The notes: generated by a model not told the origin, from the letters alone. A DNA stretch of 64,000 bases from Chloroflexota bacterium (GCA_040902225.1 JBBDXT010000002.1:218036-282035), one strand, 5' to 3'; positions 41,569 to 50,911 are shown, counted from the first letter of the stretch. Program-made: numbers and translations.

Positions 41569-44500
41569 TCAGCTACACCCGCTCGTCGAGCCGCAGTTGA
41601 GGCACTTGTAACAGCTCCCGTTGCGGACCATGATCGAGCCGCAGTCCGAGCAGGAGGGGCTGTCCGCGGTATCGAAGATCACCGTCGGCTGCCCCTTCTC
41701 CAGTCGCTCCTCCCGACCCGCCGCATGCCCATTACTGGCCACAACCTTCAACCCGTCCAGGATGCCAGGCACTGAATCCGGTGCTGCCTGACTCGCTTCA
41801 GTGGTGGAAGAGCCAGACGTCGTCGCCTCATCCGTCGCCAAAGCATCCTGCCCCGAAGCCTCAACTGAGCTAGGGGAGGCGGTGTCGGACGCCGCGCCCG
41901 AGGCTGTCGCGAAGCCAGCCGAGGGTGTGGTGTCCGGCGCCGCATCAGCTGTCACAGCTGGTGCATCAGAGAGAGTCATCTGCCGATTGATGATCCCGAC
42001 CACATCCTGCTCATCCCTGCTCAGGAACTTGGTCGCCAGATACCTGAACACGTAGTCGATGAGTGACTTCGCCATCGGGATATCCCGGTTGGTCGTGAAC
42101 CCCGCCGGCTCGAAGCGCAGGTGGCTGAACTTGTTGACCAGGTCCTTCAGCGGCACGCCGTACTGGAGCGCCACGCTGACCGCGGTGGCGAAGGCGTCCA
42201 TCAGCCCGGAGATGGTCGACCCCTCCTTGGCCATCTTCAGGAAGATCTCGCCCGGCTGGCCGTCCTCGTACAGGCCGACCGTCAGGTAGCCCTCGTGCCC
42301 CGCCACGTTGAACTTGTGGGTGAAGGCAGCCCGCTCGTCCGGCAGCCGGCGCCGATACGGCTTGGGCGCTTCCGGGACCGATGCCACGGCACCGGCTTCG
42401 ACCGCGTCCCCGCCCTCCTTCTTCGTGTTCAGCGGCTGCGACCGCTTCGAGTTGTCGCGGTAGACCGCGATCGCCTTGAGGCCCAGCTTCCAGCCGTCGA
42501 TGTAGACCTGCGCGATCTCCTCGGCCGTCGAAGCCTCCGGCATGTTGACCGTCTTGCTGATCGCCCCGCTGATGAACGGCTGCACCGCGGCCATCATCTT
42601 GAGGTGGCCGTTGTAGTGGATCGACCGGTTGCCGTTGGCCGGCTTGAAGGCGCAGTCGAAGACCGACAGGTGCTCGTCCTTCAGGTGCGGCGCGCCCTCG
42701 ATCGTCTCGTGCTCGTCGATGTAGGCGACGATCTCCTCGGTCTGGCGGGCGTCGTAGCCCAGCTCGCGCAGGGCGTGCGGCACCGTCTGGTTGACGATCT
42801 TCAGGTAGCCGCCGCCGACCAGCCTCTTGTACTTGACCAGGGCGATATCAGGCTCGACGCCGGTCGTGTCGCAGTCCATCAGGAAGGCGATGGTGTTGTG
42901 GCTCACGAAGCCGTTGGCCACGTAGGTCACGTTGGCCGGCACGCTGATGTCGTAGGTCAGCTGCTCCTCGCCCAACTCGGCTGAGGCGATCTCGTCGTAG
43001 AAGTAGCCGAGCGTCTGCTCGAGCTCCGCATCCTCGATGCGCTCCGCCAGGGCGGTGGCCGACCGACGGGTGACCAGGCCGGTCCGTGACAGCGACAGCA
43101 GCATCGTCTTGCGCAGGTGATCGTTATCCGGCGCCAGCCGGTCGATCAGGCCGCGGTCCAGCGGGACCAGGTCGCCCTTGGCAGTCTGTGGATGGTCACC
43201 TGTGGTGGCCGCCAGCGCATCGGTCTTGCGCGCCGAGATGAAGCCGATCTCGTCCAGGAACCGGCCGGCAGTGTTTGCGTTGAGCAGTCGCAGGTAGTGG
43301 ATCGGGTTGGGACCCTTGTGCCCAGCGCCCGGCTGATCGGTCTTGCGGGTAGTCACGAAGCCTAGCGCCAGCAGCAGCGACTGGACGTCGTAGCTGAACT
43401 GCTCGGAGACGGTCGCCCAGTAGGCGTAGCCATGGTTGGTGTTGCCATCGGCCTCGTACAGTCCCCGCACGAAGGCGCGGTAGACGGCCGGGTCGTTGGA
43501 GTACAGAACCGCGTCCGGGATGTGGCTCTCGTAGCCCTTGCCGCGATGCTCGCTGTGCGGTGCGCGCTTGGCGAACCCGCACGCCTCCCACCACAGGGTC
43601 AGGCGGACCGAATGGAAGGCAACCTCGGTGTAGCCCTCGCGGTCTGCGACAGCCGCCTCCAGTCCGAACAGGCTGCGGCCCAAGCTGACCAGGCGCTCGA
43701 CGACATCAGTGTCGGAGGCGGTAACGCAGAAGCGCAGGCCCTTGGTATGCAGGGAGCCGTCGCCCATGAAGTAGCCGAGCACCTCGGCCAGGTCCGCGCT
43801 CATGTAGCGCGGCACGAAGGTGGTGTGGTCGGAGGTCCAGTAGGCCTCCGCCAGCGGCGGCAGCGCCACCTCGCGCGGCTCGCCGATCATGCCTCCGAGC
43901 ATCAGCGGCACCCGGTCGCCGGACCGAACGTCCGCGAACCGCCGCCACTGCCAGTTGCCGTTCCCGTCCACCACCTTGATGCGGTGGGTCGGCGTGCCCT
44001 GGATCCGATAGCCGCGGTTGGTCTTGATCGTGACCGCCGGCTCGGCGCCGTTCACGAAGAACTTCGTCGCCGGTCGCGGCCCGTCGTCGGTCGCCACCTT
44101 GGCGTCGAGGTCCTGCCAATGCGCGCCATCAGGGTTGCCGAGGCTGCGGAGGCGGACCAGGCCGCGATCGGTCAGGACCAGGGAGTTGCCAGTCAGGCAG
44201 CCGGTGGGGGCCAGCACGCTCATCTGGGAGTTGCGGTAACCCGCTTGCTCGCCCAACGCCACAGCGTCGTCCCAGGCGGTGAGGACAGTGTCCATCAGGT
44301 CAACTGGCACACGCTGGCGGTCGATCCGGTAGGCTGCCTCGCGGTGCATGCCCATGACCTTGAGGTAGGGCTCCCGGTTCGGGGCATAGCCATTGAATGG
44401 GCCACCCTGGTCGCGAGCGATGCGTGCGGACTGAAGGGCGGATTCTGCCTGCATGAGCGCCGTTATCGCTGCCGCGTAGGTTGTGCCTTCATCCGAGTCG

Positions 44501-45930
44501 TAGGCCAGACCGCGGTTCATGAGCAGCGCGCCCAGGTTGGCGTAGCCGATCCCGATGGGCCGGAAGTCGTGCGAGTTCTTCTCGATCTTCGGCGTCGGGT
44601 ACGAGGCGTTGCTGACCAGAATCTCCTGGGCCGTGAAGACGATCCTCACCGCGTGCCTGAAGTCCTCGATCGCAAATTCGCCGTCATCGGTCAGGAACTT
44701 CATCAGATTCAAACTCGCGAGGTTACAAGCTGAATCGTCGATATGCTGGTACTCACCGCATGGATTTGTAGCGTGGATCGTGTGGGTGTTTGAAACAGGG
44801 CTCCAGAGGTTGGCCGTGTCGTGGTACTGGATCCCGGGGTCGCCGCAGACCCAGGCCGCCTCGGCCATCTTGTTGAGGAGGGATCGGGCCTTGAAGGTAT
44901 CCATCGGCTTACCGGTCGTCACCGCGTGGGTGGTCCACTCGCCGTCCTTCTCGACCGCCTCCATGAACTCGTCGGTGACCCGCACGGAGTTGTTGGAGTT
45001 CTGGAAGAAGACCGATTCGTACGCCTCGCCACCGTTGAAGTTGCCGTCATAGCCGGCGTCGATGAGGGCCCAGGCCTTCTTCTCTTCCTTCATCTTGCAG
45101 TCGATGAACTCCTCGATATCGGGGTGCCCGATGTTGAGGATCACCATCTTTGCGGCTCTTCGGGTCTTGCCGCCGGACTTGATCACGCCGGCGAAGGCGT
45201 CGAAGCCCTTCATGAAGGAGACCGGGCCGGAGGCGGAGCCGCCGCCCTTGAGCCCCTCCGTCTTGGAGCGGATGGTGGAGAGGTTGGATCCCGTGCCGGA
45301 GCCGAACTTGAAGAGCATCCCCTCGGTGTGGGCCAGGGTCAGGATGCTGTCCATGGTGTCGTCGACCGAGTTGATGAAGCAGGCGGAGCACTGCGGGTGC
45401 TCGTCGATCCCCACGTTGAACCAGACCGGCGAGTTGAAGGCGGCGCGCTGCTTGAGCAGGATGTCGGTCAGCTCGGCGTGGAAGGTTGCTCCGTCCTCCG
45501 GGGTGGCGAAGTAGGCGTCCTTCTGACCCCAGCCGGTGATGGTGTCCACGACGCGGCCGATCATCTGGCGCACGCTGTGCTCGCGCTCCGGCGTGCCGAG
45601 GTGGCCGCGGAAGTATTTGGATGCGGTCACCTGGGTCGCGAGCTGCGACCAGGACTTGGGGAAGTCCAGGTTCTTCTGCTCGAAGACGGTCTTGCCGTGC
45701 TCGTTGGTGATGACCGCCTCGCGCGTCTCCCACTCGACCGTGTCATACGGATCGACGCCTGTGCGGGTGAATCGGCGCTCGATGCTGAGGCCCTTCCAGG
45801 TCTTCCGCTCACCCGGCTTCAGCTGGCGGTAGCCTGTCTGCTTTGCCCCCGTTCCGTGCCCATTCGTGCTGCGGCCGTTGCCGTCGGTGTGCTTGACCGC
45901 GGGCTCTGAGGGGGTGGCGGAGCGTGGCAT
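41569..45930 (-). CDS. nrdJ: Adenosylcobalamin-dependent ribonucleotide reductase with intein
   Basis: 1453 aa precursor; 435 aa are an intein (42895-44199), leaving a 1018-aa enzyme of normal class II size. AAGGA precedes the ATG. Hallmarks: FNSPVWFNVGIDEHPQCSAC, NPCGEYQHIDDSACNLASLN around the radical-site cysteine, the APTG-TIAF substrate-binding loop (split by the intein), and a C-terminal zinc-ribbon/redox tail with CSDCG and CYKCLNC. It reduces ribonucleotides to deoxyribonucleotides with a cobalamin-generated thiyl radical, independent of oxygen. Regulation by NrdR is suggested by upstream boxes. Its last 47 codons are repeated at 33811-34002. Confidence 0.96.
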   Translation of the reverse strand: MPRSATPSEPAVKHTDGNGRSTNGHGTGAKQTGYRQLKPGERKTWKGLSIERRFTRTGVDPYDTVEWETREAVITNEHGKTVFEQKNLDFPKSWSQLATQVTASKYFRGHLGTPEREHSVRQMIGRVVDTITGWGQKDAYFATPEDGATFHAELTDILLKQRAAFNSPVWFNVGIDEHPQCSACFINSVDDTMDSILTLAHTEGMLFKFGSGTGSNLSTIRSKTEGLKGGGSASGPVSFMKGFDAFAGVIKSGGKTRRAAKMVILNIGHPDIEEFIDCKMKEEKKAWALIDAGYDGNFNGGEAYESVFFQNSNNSVRVTDEFMEAVEKDGEWTTHAVTTGKPMDTFKARSLLNKMAEAAWVCGDPGIQYHDTANLWSPVSNTHTIHATNPCGEYQHIDDSACNLASLNLMKFLTDDGEFAIEDFRHAVRIVFTAQEILVSNASYPTPKIEKNSHDFRPIGIGYANLGALLMNRGLAYDSDEGTTYAAAITALMQAESALQSARIARDQGGPFNGYAPNREPYLKVMGMHREAAYRIDRQRVPVDLMDTVLTAWDDAVALGEQAGYRNSQMSVLAPTGCLTGNSLVLTDRGLVRLRSLGNPDGAHWQDLDAKVATDDGPRPATKFFVNGAEPAVTIKTNRGYRIQGTPTHRIKVVDGNGNWQWRRFADVRSGDRVPLMLGGMIGEPREVALPPLAEAYWTSDHTTFVPRYMSADLAEVLGYFMGDGSLHTKGLRFCVTASDTDVVERLVSLGRSLFGLEAAVADREGYTEVAFHSVRLTLWWEACGFAKRAPHSEHRGKGYESHIPDAVLYSNDPAVYRAFVRGLYEADGNTNHGYAYWATVSEQFSYDVQSLLLALGFVTTRKTDQPGAGHKGPNPIHYLRLLNANTAGRFLDEIGFISARKTDALAATTGDHPQTAKGDLVPLDRGLIDRLAPDNDHLRKTMLLSLSRTGLVTRRSATALAERIEDAELEQTLGYFYDEIASAELGEEQLTYDISVPANVTYVANGFVSHNTIAFLMDCDTTGVEPDIALVKYKRLVGGGYLKIVNQTVPHALRELGYDARQTEEIVAYIDEHETIEGAPHLKDEHLSVFDCAFKPANGNRSIHYNGHLKMMAAVQPFISGAISKTVNMPEASTAEEIAQVYIDGWKLGLKAIAVYRDNSKRSQPLNTKKEGGDAVEAGAVASVPEAPKPYRRRLPDERAAFTHKFNVAGHEGYLTVGLYEDGQPGEIFLKMAKEGSTISGLMDAFATAVSVALQYGVPLKDLVNKFSHLRFEPAGFTTNRDIPMAKSLIDYVFRYLATKFLSRDEQDVVGIINRQMTLSDAPAVTADAAPDTTPSAGFATASGAASDTASPSSVEASGQDALATDEATTSGSSTTEASQAAPDSVPGILDGLKVVASNGHAAGREERLEKGQPTVIFDTADSPSCSDCGSIMVRNGSCYKCLNCGSTSGCS
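42895..44199 (-). other. Intein with LAGLIDADG-type endonuclease inside nrdJ
   Basis: Residues 578-1012. It begins with Cys (CLTGNSLVLTDRG, block A), has GTPTHRIKVV (block B His), two dodecapeptide motifs LGYFMGDGS and GLYEADGN with the catalytic Asp residues, and ends YDISVPANVTYVANG, FVSHN; the next extein residue is Thr. Insertion is between G and T of APTG-TIAF, a classic ribonucleotide-reductase intein site. All splicing residues and both endonuclease aspartates are visible, so splicing and homing should be functional. Confidence 0.93.
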
Positions 45931-46032
45931 CGGGTCGATTCCTTCGTGCTCGAGGGGGTTGGAGAAGTAGGCGGGACGCCGCGTTTTCGGACGTTCAGTG
46001 TACGTCTCGCCAGATGACGCGTCAAGCCCAAA

Positions 46033-46081
46033 ACCACAAGATGTGGTGGGTCCGGCGGGATGGGTGCGCTATCTATTGTGG
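46033..46081 (-). promoter_or_regulatory. Candidate pair of NrdR boxes
   Basis: GCGCTATCTATTGTGG (46066-46081) matches the NrdR consensus acaCwAtATaTwGtgt at the key positions. A weaker, symmetric ACCACA-AGA-TGTGGT lies at 46033-46047, about 33 bp away centre to centre, the three-turn spacing normal for NrdR pairs. About 105-150 bp upstream of nrdJ. The remaining intergenic DNA to 46264 has no gene. Confidence 0.55.
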
Positions 46082-46264
46082 AGTGGCGGGTCTGGGCCGT
46101 GGACGGAATGTGGAGGGGGTGTGGACATGTTTCGGGGGTCTTCCGTGGCCTCGCGAGCCTCGGGCGACGCTGCCCTGAGCTTGGATCTGCGCGCCGGACG
46201 GCCTGGGCCTGGTGTGGGGGCCCGGCCACCGGCGCCTTGAAGGGGCGGAGGCATCGGTCCCTTG

Positions 46265-47245
46265 TCATACGCGCAGTCGCGCACAGTTATCGGGCGCGGG
46301 CTGCTCGGACATGGCGACGGGATCGAGGGCGGCACTCCATCGGTCGGACAGCTCGGCCAGGGTGGTGAGCGAGGGGGCGAAGTAGAACGAGCCGGTGACC
46401 GGGCGCGAGAAATCGGTGAGGTGGTCGTGCAGGTGGTCGGCATCGGTGCCAAACATGCGGGCCAGCATGCGGTCGAATCGCGCGCGGTCCGCGGAGAAGG
46501 CCACGAAGTACAGGCCATGCTCGGCGACCGTGCCATACGGGACGCTGCGACGGTAGATGGGGAGCTCCTCCCCTGCCTCGTCGTCGATCTGCACCCGCGC
46601 AATGTGCGCGTCGGCGGGCAGGGCCTCCCCGGTCATCTCGATGCTCGACAGCTTGGACCGGCCGAAGACCTGTTCCTGCTCCGTCCGGGGGAGCGCCTCG
46701 AACGCGTCGAGATCGTGGACCCAGCGCATCACCAGCACGTGGGCGCCGCCGGCGCCGGGTTGGCCGTCGGGGATGAGGGCGGCCTCCGGGGCTTCGTGGG
46801 TCATCGGGTTGGCGGAGCCGTCGATGAACCCGGTCAGGTCGCGGCTGTCGCGATGCACGAAGCAGGGCTGCTCGGAGGCAACAGTGGCCACGTCTTGGAG
46901 CATTTTCACGGCGGCTCGAGAGTGCTCGAACACGACGTCCTGGGATGAGCCGCTGATCCACAGCCAGAAATCGTGCTGGGTGGCGGGCGCGTGGTGGCCA
47001 CCGGGCCGGCCGATCGGCTCAAAGTTGGCCAGGTCTCTGGGTGCCTCGTCAGGCGCGACGGTCCGCCACAGCTCGCTTCCGAAGCCGATGACCAGGCTCA
47101 CGCCACCCGCCGCAACCGCAGGCGCACGGAGCTGGCTCAGGGCGGTTGTGGCTCGTGCCATGTCGACGTCCGGTCGCAGGTCGAACTCGATGAATTCGTG
47201 CGCGATGGTCCCCTGCGCGAAGATCCCGAACTGCGGCACGGTCAT
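46265..47245 (-). CDS. DyP-type haem peroxidase
   Basis: 326 aa. RDLTGFIDGSANP carries the catalytic Asp of the GxxDG motif; ELPIYRRSVPYGTVAEHGLY and FVAFSADRARFDRMLARMFG are the distal Arg and ferredoxin-like C-terminal parts; a His in DAHIARVQ is the likely haem ligand. It oxidises dyes, phenolics or iron-porphyrins with hydrogen peroxide. No Tat signal is present, so it is probably cytosolic. Monocistronic, 18 bp downstream of the XRE gene. Confidence 0.92.
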   Translation of the reverse strand: MTVPQFGIFAQGTIAHEFIEFDLRPDVDMARATTALSQLRAPAVAAGGVSLVIGFGSELWRTVAPDEAPRDLANFEPIGRPGGHHAPATQHDFWLWISGSSQDVVFEHSRAAVKMLQDVATVASEQPCFVHRDSRDLTGFIDGSANPMTHEAPEAALIPDGQPGAGGAHVLVMRWVHDLDAFEALPRTEQEQVFGRSKLSSIEMTGEALPADAHIARVQIDDEAGEELPIYRRSVPYGTVAEHGLYFVAFSADRARFDRMLARMFGTDADHLHDHLTDFSRPVTGSFYFAPSLTTLAELSDRWSAALDPVAMSEQPAPDNCARLRV

Positions 47246-47263
47246 GGGAGCGACATGGTAGCG

Positions 47264-47917
47264 CTAGAGCAACACGATTCCGTTGTCGCCTGGGTCCTGA
47301 CCTTGGCTCAGGGCCGCGAGGGTCGCTCGGGTGCTGAGTGGGAAGGTTGTTGCAAGGACGTCCGCGGCTGAGGCGAGGGCAGCACGGTTGTGGTTCGTCG
47401 CCTTGATGAGAAGGACGAGCCGGGGCACGTTGCCATCCCGCTGCTTGAGGGCCGCGGCGCGGAGCTGCGCCTGTGCGTCGCGGAGTCTCGTGATCGCCTC
47501 GACAGCGATTGTGGTTTCGGGACGGGTCAGGAGCGCGTCGAAGGCACGGAGGTCACCGGCGATGTTGAGGGGTGCCTCGAGCCGCCAGCTCCATCGGTCA
47601 CCAATTCGTGCTCGCAGGCGGCGAAGGAGGTCGAGTTGGGCGGCATCGCGGAGGCCACCGCCGGCCGGGTAGAAGCGCGCGTGGAGTCTCAGGCCGACCG
47701 CTGCACCGTGACGGGCAAGATCGGTGATCGAAAAGGTGGCCGAACGGCCGAGGTCAACCCGGCTGACTGTCGCATGCGAAGTGTCAATCGCTCGAGCCAC
47801 GTCGGCCTGGCGCAGACCGCGCGCTAAGCGGGCATTCCGAAGCTCTATCCCGAGCTCCGCCCGGAGCCGGCGCCCAGATATCGATGCTTCGTCGACCACC
47901 CGGATGCGGCCGCCCAT
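47264..47917 (-). CDS. XRE-family HTH protein with nuclease-like C-terminal domain
   Basis: 217 aa. ELRNARLARGLRQADVARAI, then DTSHATVSRVDLGRSAT, is an XRE HTH. The C-terminal half contains DLRAFDALLTRPETTIAVEA followed by LRDAQAQLRAAALKQRDG, similar in layout to restriction-endonuclease-like folds (D..ExE/A) though the acidic positions are incomplete. Paralogue of 62153-62848 (QAQLRAA(A/Q)LK). Both start codons follow ATGCTTGG plus three bases. Function unknown; DNA-binding regulator or defence-linked nuclease are options. Confidence 0.75.
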   Translation of the reverse strand: MGGRIRVVDEASISGRRLRAELGIELRNARLARGLRQADVARAIDTSHATVSRVDLGRSATFSITDLARHGAAVGLRLHARFYPAGGGLRDAAQLDLLRRLRARIGDRWSWRLEAPLNIAGDLRAFDALLTRPETTIAVEAITRLRDAQAQLRAAALKQRDGNVPRLVLLIKATNHNRAALASAADVLATTFPLSTRATLAALSQGQDPGDNGIVLL

Positions 47918-47963
47918 CGGCCAAGCATCGGCGAGGGTCGTTACCTCTGGGTTATTTCCCGCT

Positions 47964-48130
47964 TACACCTCGTGTGCACAATGGTCAACGTCGAGGCGGG
48001 AGTGGGCTTGCGCCGAAGCCAGCTAGGCGGTGGTGCACGCCCGGTGTGCACGGCGGACAACTTCCGGCACGATCCCGATCCGACGCCGACCCGTCACGAG
48101 CCTTCTTAGGTGTCATGCACACCAGGTGTA
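47964..48130. repeat. GTGCAC palindrome cluster 1 (three copies)
   Basis: Copies at 47964-47980 (TACACCTCGTGTGCACA), 48034-48050 (TGCACGCCCGGTGTGCA) and 48116-48130 (TGCACACCAGGTGTA), in the 243-bp gap upstream of the XRE gene. The approximate consensus is TGCACaCCcGGTGTGCA. No gene is seen in the gap. Confidence 0.6.
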
Positions 48131-48160
48131 AGCCGCAGAGCTTGCGGAAGGCGGGCGTGG

Positions 48161-49273
48161 CTAGGGGACGGTGTAGGTGGCGACGTCCGTCTGAGCGACC
48201 AGGAAGCCGCCGAGGTCGGTGGCGCGGATGACCTGCACGCGCAGGTAGTAGGTGTGGCCGGAAATGAGCTCCTCGGGCCCGGCGACGTAGCGATCCGTCG
48301 ACGGGTCGCCCAGGGCGGCCAGGTAGGGGTCGCCGCCGAGATACGAAGGGGTCGGATTCTCCTCGGAGTAGACAACCTTGTAATAGGTGAAGCACGCGCC
48401 GGAGCCGGAGTACGCGGTCCAGGCCATCTTCGTCCCCTCCGCGACGGCGCCAACCGCCAAGGAGCCGAGCGAGCCGACCGGGGAGGCCACGACCGAGGTG
48501 ACGGGCGAGGCGGCGATCACATCGTTGGCGGCGTTGAAGGCCATGGTGCGGTAGTAGTAGGTCGTCCCGGCGGAGATCTCCGCATCCGCGGCGGAGGTCT
48601 TCTCGAGCTGGGAGCTGTAGGTCCCGCCCGGATCCACCGCGCCGCCCTGCGGCGGGTATGCCTTGGGAATGGAGGAGGAGGTGCTGCGCAGGGTGAGGTA
48701 GTGGTTGAAGGCCGCGGCGCCGTCGTACACGGACCAGTCGAGCACCACGCCGCCGGGGCAGCCGGTCGCGGCCAGGCTCAGGACGCTCATCGGCGGAGGC
48801 GGAACGGGAGTGGGCTTGGGAGTTGGCTTCGGGGTTGGCTTGGGCGTCGGCACCGGCGTGGGCTTCGGCGTCGGTACGGCCGTCGGCTCCACGGTGGCCG
48901 ATGGCGTCGGGCCCGCAGTGAAGACGGGCGCGAGCGAGGACGGCAGCTCCAGCGAGGGGGCCGCCGTAGCCTCGAGGCTGGGGACAGGAGTCGGCGTCGG
49001 GTGATCCCCCAAAGCGACGTACAGGTCGCGGCCGGCGACCACGGCTCCGGCCAGCAGGAGGGTGCCGGCGGCGAGCGGCAGGAGGCGCGGCAGCCGGAAG
49101 AGGTGGCCCAGCGACCAGCCGGTGCGGGGCTCCGGCGAGCCATCCGGCAGCTGGGCCAGCAGCCGGTCTCGCAGGTCGACGGCGAAGTCGCGGTCCGGCG
49201 CGGCGTCGCGGTCGGTGCGTGCGCGCGAGCCGGCGGCGGCGAGAAGGCGGTCGAAATCGCGATCAGGCTGCAT
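48161..49273 (-). CDS. Predicted anti-sigma-like membrane protein with fibronectin-type segments
   Basis: 370 aa from the ATG at 49273, overlapping the sigma gene by 11 bp. An N-terminal 75-residue cytosolic part (DRDFAVDLRDRLLAQLPDG) precedes one membrane helix (LLPLAAGTLLLAGAVVAG), then a Pro/Thr/Lys linker (PTPKPTPVPTPKPTP) and about 200 residues of beta-sandwich repeats (LEKTSAADAEISAGTTYYYR, ELISGHTYYLRVQVIRATD). Gene order sigma > membrane protein, and the single span, suggest an anti-sigma or sensor partner; no zinc HxxxCxxC anti-sigma motif was seen. Confidence 0.68.
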   Translation of the reverse strand: MQPDRDFDRLLAAAGSRARTDRDAAPDRDFAVDLRDRLLAQLPDGSPEPRTGWSLGHLFRLPRLLPLAAGTLLLAGAVVAGRDLYVALGDHPTPTPVPSLEATAAPSLELPSSLAPVFTAGPTPSATVEPTAVPTPKPTPVPTPKPTPKPTPKPTPVPPPPMSVLSLAATGCPGGVVLDWSVYDGAAAFNHYLTLRSTSSSIPKAYPPQGGAVDPGGTYSSQLEKTSAADAEISAGTTYYYRTMAFNAANDVIAASPVTSVVASPVGSLGSLAVGAVAEGTKMAWTAYSGSGACFTYYKVVYSEENPTPSYLGGDPYLAALGDPSTDRYVAGPEELISGHTYYLRVQVIRATDLGGFLVAQTDVATYTVP

Positions 49274-49823
49274 CGGTCGCCTCCTGGGCCATGGCGCCGC
49301 GCAGGGCGGCGAGGGCGCGGTGCAGGCGCACCGCGAAGGTGGCGCGCGAGCAACCGAGCACGGCGGACGCCTCGTCTGCGGACAGGTCGTCGTAGAAGCG
49401 GAGCGCCAGCACCTGGCGGTGGCCCGGCGCAATGCGCTCGAGGGCGGAACGCAGCTCGTCTGCGTCGAGGGCGGCGGCGAAGGCGTCGCCGGAGGAGCCA
49501 TCGGTCCCGTCCAGGTGGGTGAGTCGGCTGCCACGTCGGACGTGGTCGACCACGGCGTTCGAGGCGACCTTGTAGAGCCAGCCACCGAAGGCGTCGTTTC
49601 GGAACTCGCGATGCCGCAGCGTCTCCAGCGCGCGCTGGAAGGTGGCGGCGGTCAGGTCCTCGGCCACGGAACGCTCCTGCACCCGGCGAAAGACGAAGCC
49701 ATAGATGCGTGGCAGGTAGAAGTCGTAAAGCTCCCCGAACGCGGCAGCGTCGGACCGGGCGCGGTCCACGAGGGTCCGCTCCCGGTCGCGATCCATGCGG
49801 CTTCCGCCGTTCGGGCCATCCAT
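49263..49823 (-). CDS. ECF RNA polymerase sigma factor
   Basis: 186 aa (an in-frame ATG at 49796 gives 177 aa). Region 2: AAFGELYDFYLPRIYGFVFR, AEDLTAATFQRALETL, FGGWLYKVASNAVVDHVRR; region 4: ERIAPGHRQVLALRFYDDL, SADEASAVLGCSRATFAVRL. Directs transcription in response to an envelope signal, presumably controlled by the overlapping membrane protein. Confidence 0.93.
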   Translation of the reverse strand: MDGPNGGSRMDRDRERTLVDRARSDAAAFGELYDFYLPRIYGFVFRRVQERSVAEDLTAATFQRALETLRHREFRNDAFGGWLYKVASNAVVDHVRRGSRLTHLDGTDGSSGDAFAAALDADELRSALERIAPGHRQVLALRFYDDLSADEASAVLGCSRATFAVRLHRALAALRGAMAQEATDAA

Positions 49824-49903
49824 CGGCCTAGGAGGCTATGGAGCAGGGTGCGGTGGGGCAATCCGCCAATCGTCACCCCACCGCGGCACTCCATGGGCCG
49901 TCC

Positions 49904-50911
49904 CTACTCGACCGTGACGCTGACAGCTGCGGTCAGGCCGATGGCGTACCAGCCGCCACCGTTCTGGCCCATGCACAGGACCCGATAGGTCCACGTCTGC
50001 CCCGCCTCCACGTTGGAGTCGGTGAAGCCGGTGACCCCCGCGTTGTCGATGACGCCGATCAGCTCGGTGCCGTCGTTGAGCGGGTACTTCGGATCCGCGT
50101 TGGTCGCCGAGCGGACGACCTTGTAGACGACGAAGTGGTCATCCGTGCACTGCTGCCAGGAGAGCTGAACGCCCTCCGCGGTCTGTCCCGTCTCGAAGGC
50201 CAGGGCGACCGGATCGGCCGGTGGCTCCGGGCAGGCGCGCGCGGCTGCGTCGACGTTGCTCGAGGCCAGGACCACGTACCCCTCCTCGCCGTGTCGGACG
50301 GCGAAGACGCGGTAGTGGAGCTCCTTGGCGCATGGCGCGTCGTAGTCGACGAAACGGGTCGCCTCGTCTGGACCGATGACGCCGACCAGCGTGTCGCCCG
50401 CGCCCTCGGGCCAGGAGACGGCGCCGTCGCTCGATCGGACCAGCTTGTACTTCTCGAAGGCGCCGGTGAAGGCGCTCCACTCGACGACGAGCTTGCCCTT
50501 CTCCTCGTTGAAGAAGGCGTTGAGCTTCAGGCTCGTGCTCGGCGCCGGATCCGGCTTGGGCTCTTCCTTGGGCTCTTCCTTGGGCTCTTCCTTGGGCTCT
50601 TCCTTGGGCTGCTCGGCCTTGGGCTCTTCCTTGGGCTCTTCCTTGGGCTCTTCCTTGGGCTCAGTTGCGGGCTTCCAGTAGTCGTGGAAGTCAACGTCGG
50701 GCTTGTCAGCCGCGGTCGGCTCGGTGGCGCCGCCATCGGTGCCGGCGGAGCCGTCATCGGTCTGGGCAGTGGTGGCTTCGGGCTCATGGTTGATGGTCAT
50801 CGGCCGGATGACGGTCGAGCCGAAGGCGATGGCACCCACCATGAAGAGCGCCGCGAAGGCGCTCGAGGCGGAGCCGGTGATGACGCGCCTGGCCTTGTCC
50901 ATTTTGTCCAT
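49904..50911 (-). CDS. Membrane-anchored protein with EEPK repeats and fibronectin-like domains
   Basis: 335 aa. An N-terminal membrane anchor (SAFAALFMVGAIAFGSTVI) leads to a stalk rich in Glu/Pro/Lys (EEPKEEPKEEPK, about residues 85-120) and then two beta-sandwich domains (KLVVEWSAFTGAFEKYKLVR; VQLSWQQCTDDHFVVYKVVR). Resembles the domains of 48161-49273, so these are probably related surface proteins. Function unknown. Confidence 0.75.
   Translation of the reverse strand: MDKMDKARRVITGSASSAFAALFMVGAIAFGSTVIRPMTINHEPEATTAQTDDGSAGTDGGATEPTAADKPDVDFHDYWKPATEPKEEPKEEPKEEPKAEQPKEEPKEEPKEEPKEEPKPDPAPSTSLKLNAFFNEEKGKLVVEWSAFTGAFEKYKLVRSSDGAVSWPEGAGDTLVGVIGPDEATRFVDYDAPCAKELHYRVFAVRHGEEGYVVLASSNVDAAARACPEPPADPVALAFETGQTAEGVQLSWQQCTDDHFVVYKVVRSATNADPKYPLNDGTELIGVIDNAGVTGFTDSNVEAGQTWTYRVLCMGQNGGGWYAIGLTAAVSVTVE
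50555..50662 (-). repeat. 12-bp tandem repeat coding EEPK
   Basis: About nine copies of TTGGGCTCTTCC (plus strand) encode the EEPK stalk; one copy is altered to a Gln/Ala-containing unit. Length variation between strains is likely. Confidence 0.8.

Noticed and set aside
45931-46264. Cobalamin riboswitch upstream of nrdJ
   Set aside because: No B12-box-like sequence or long leader structure was seen; NrdR-like boxes explain the region better.
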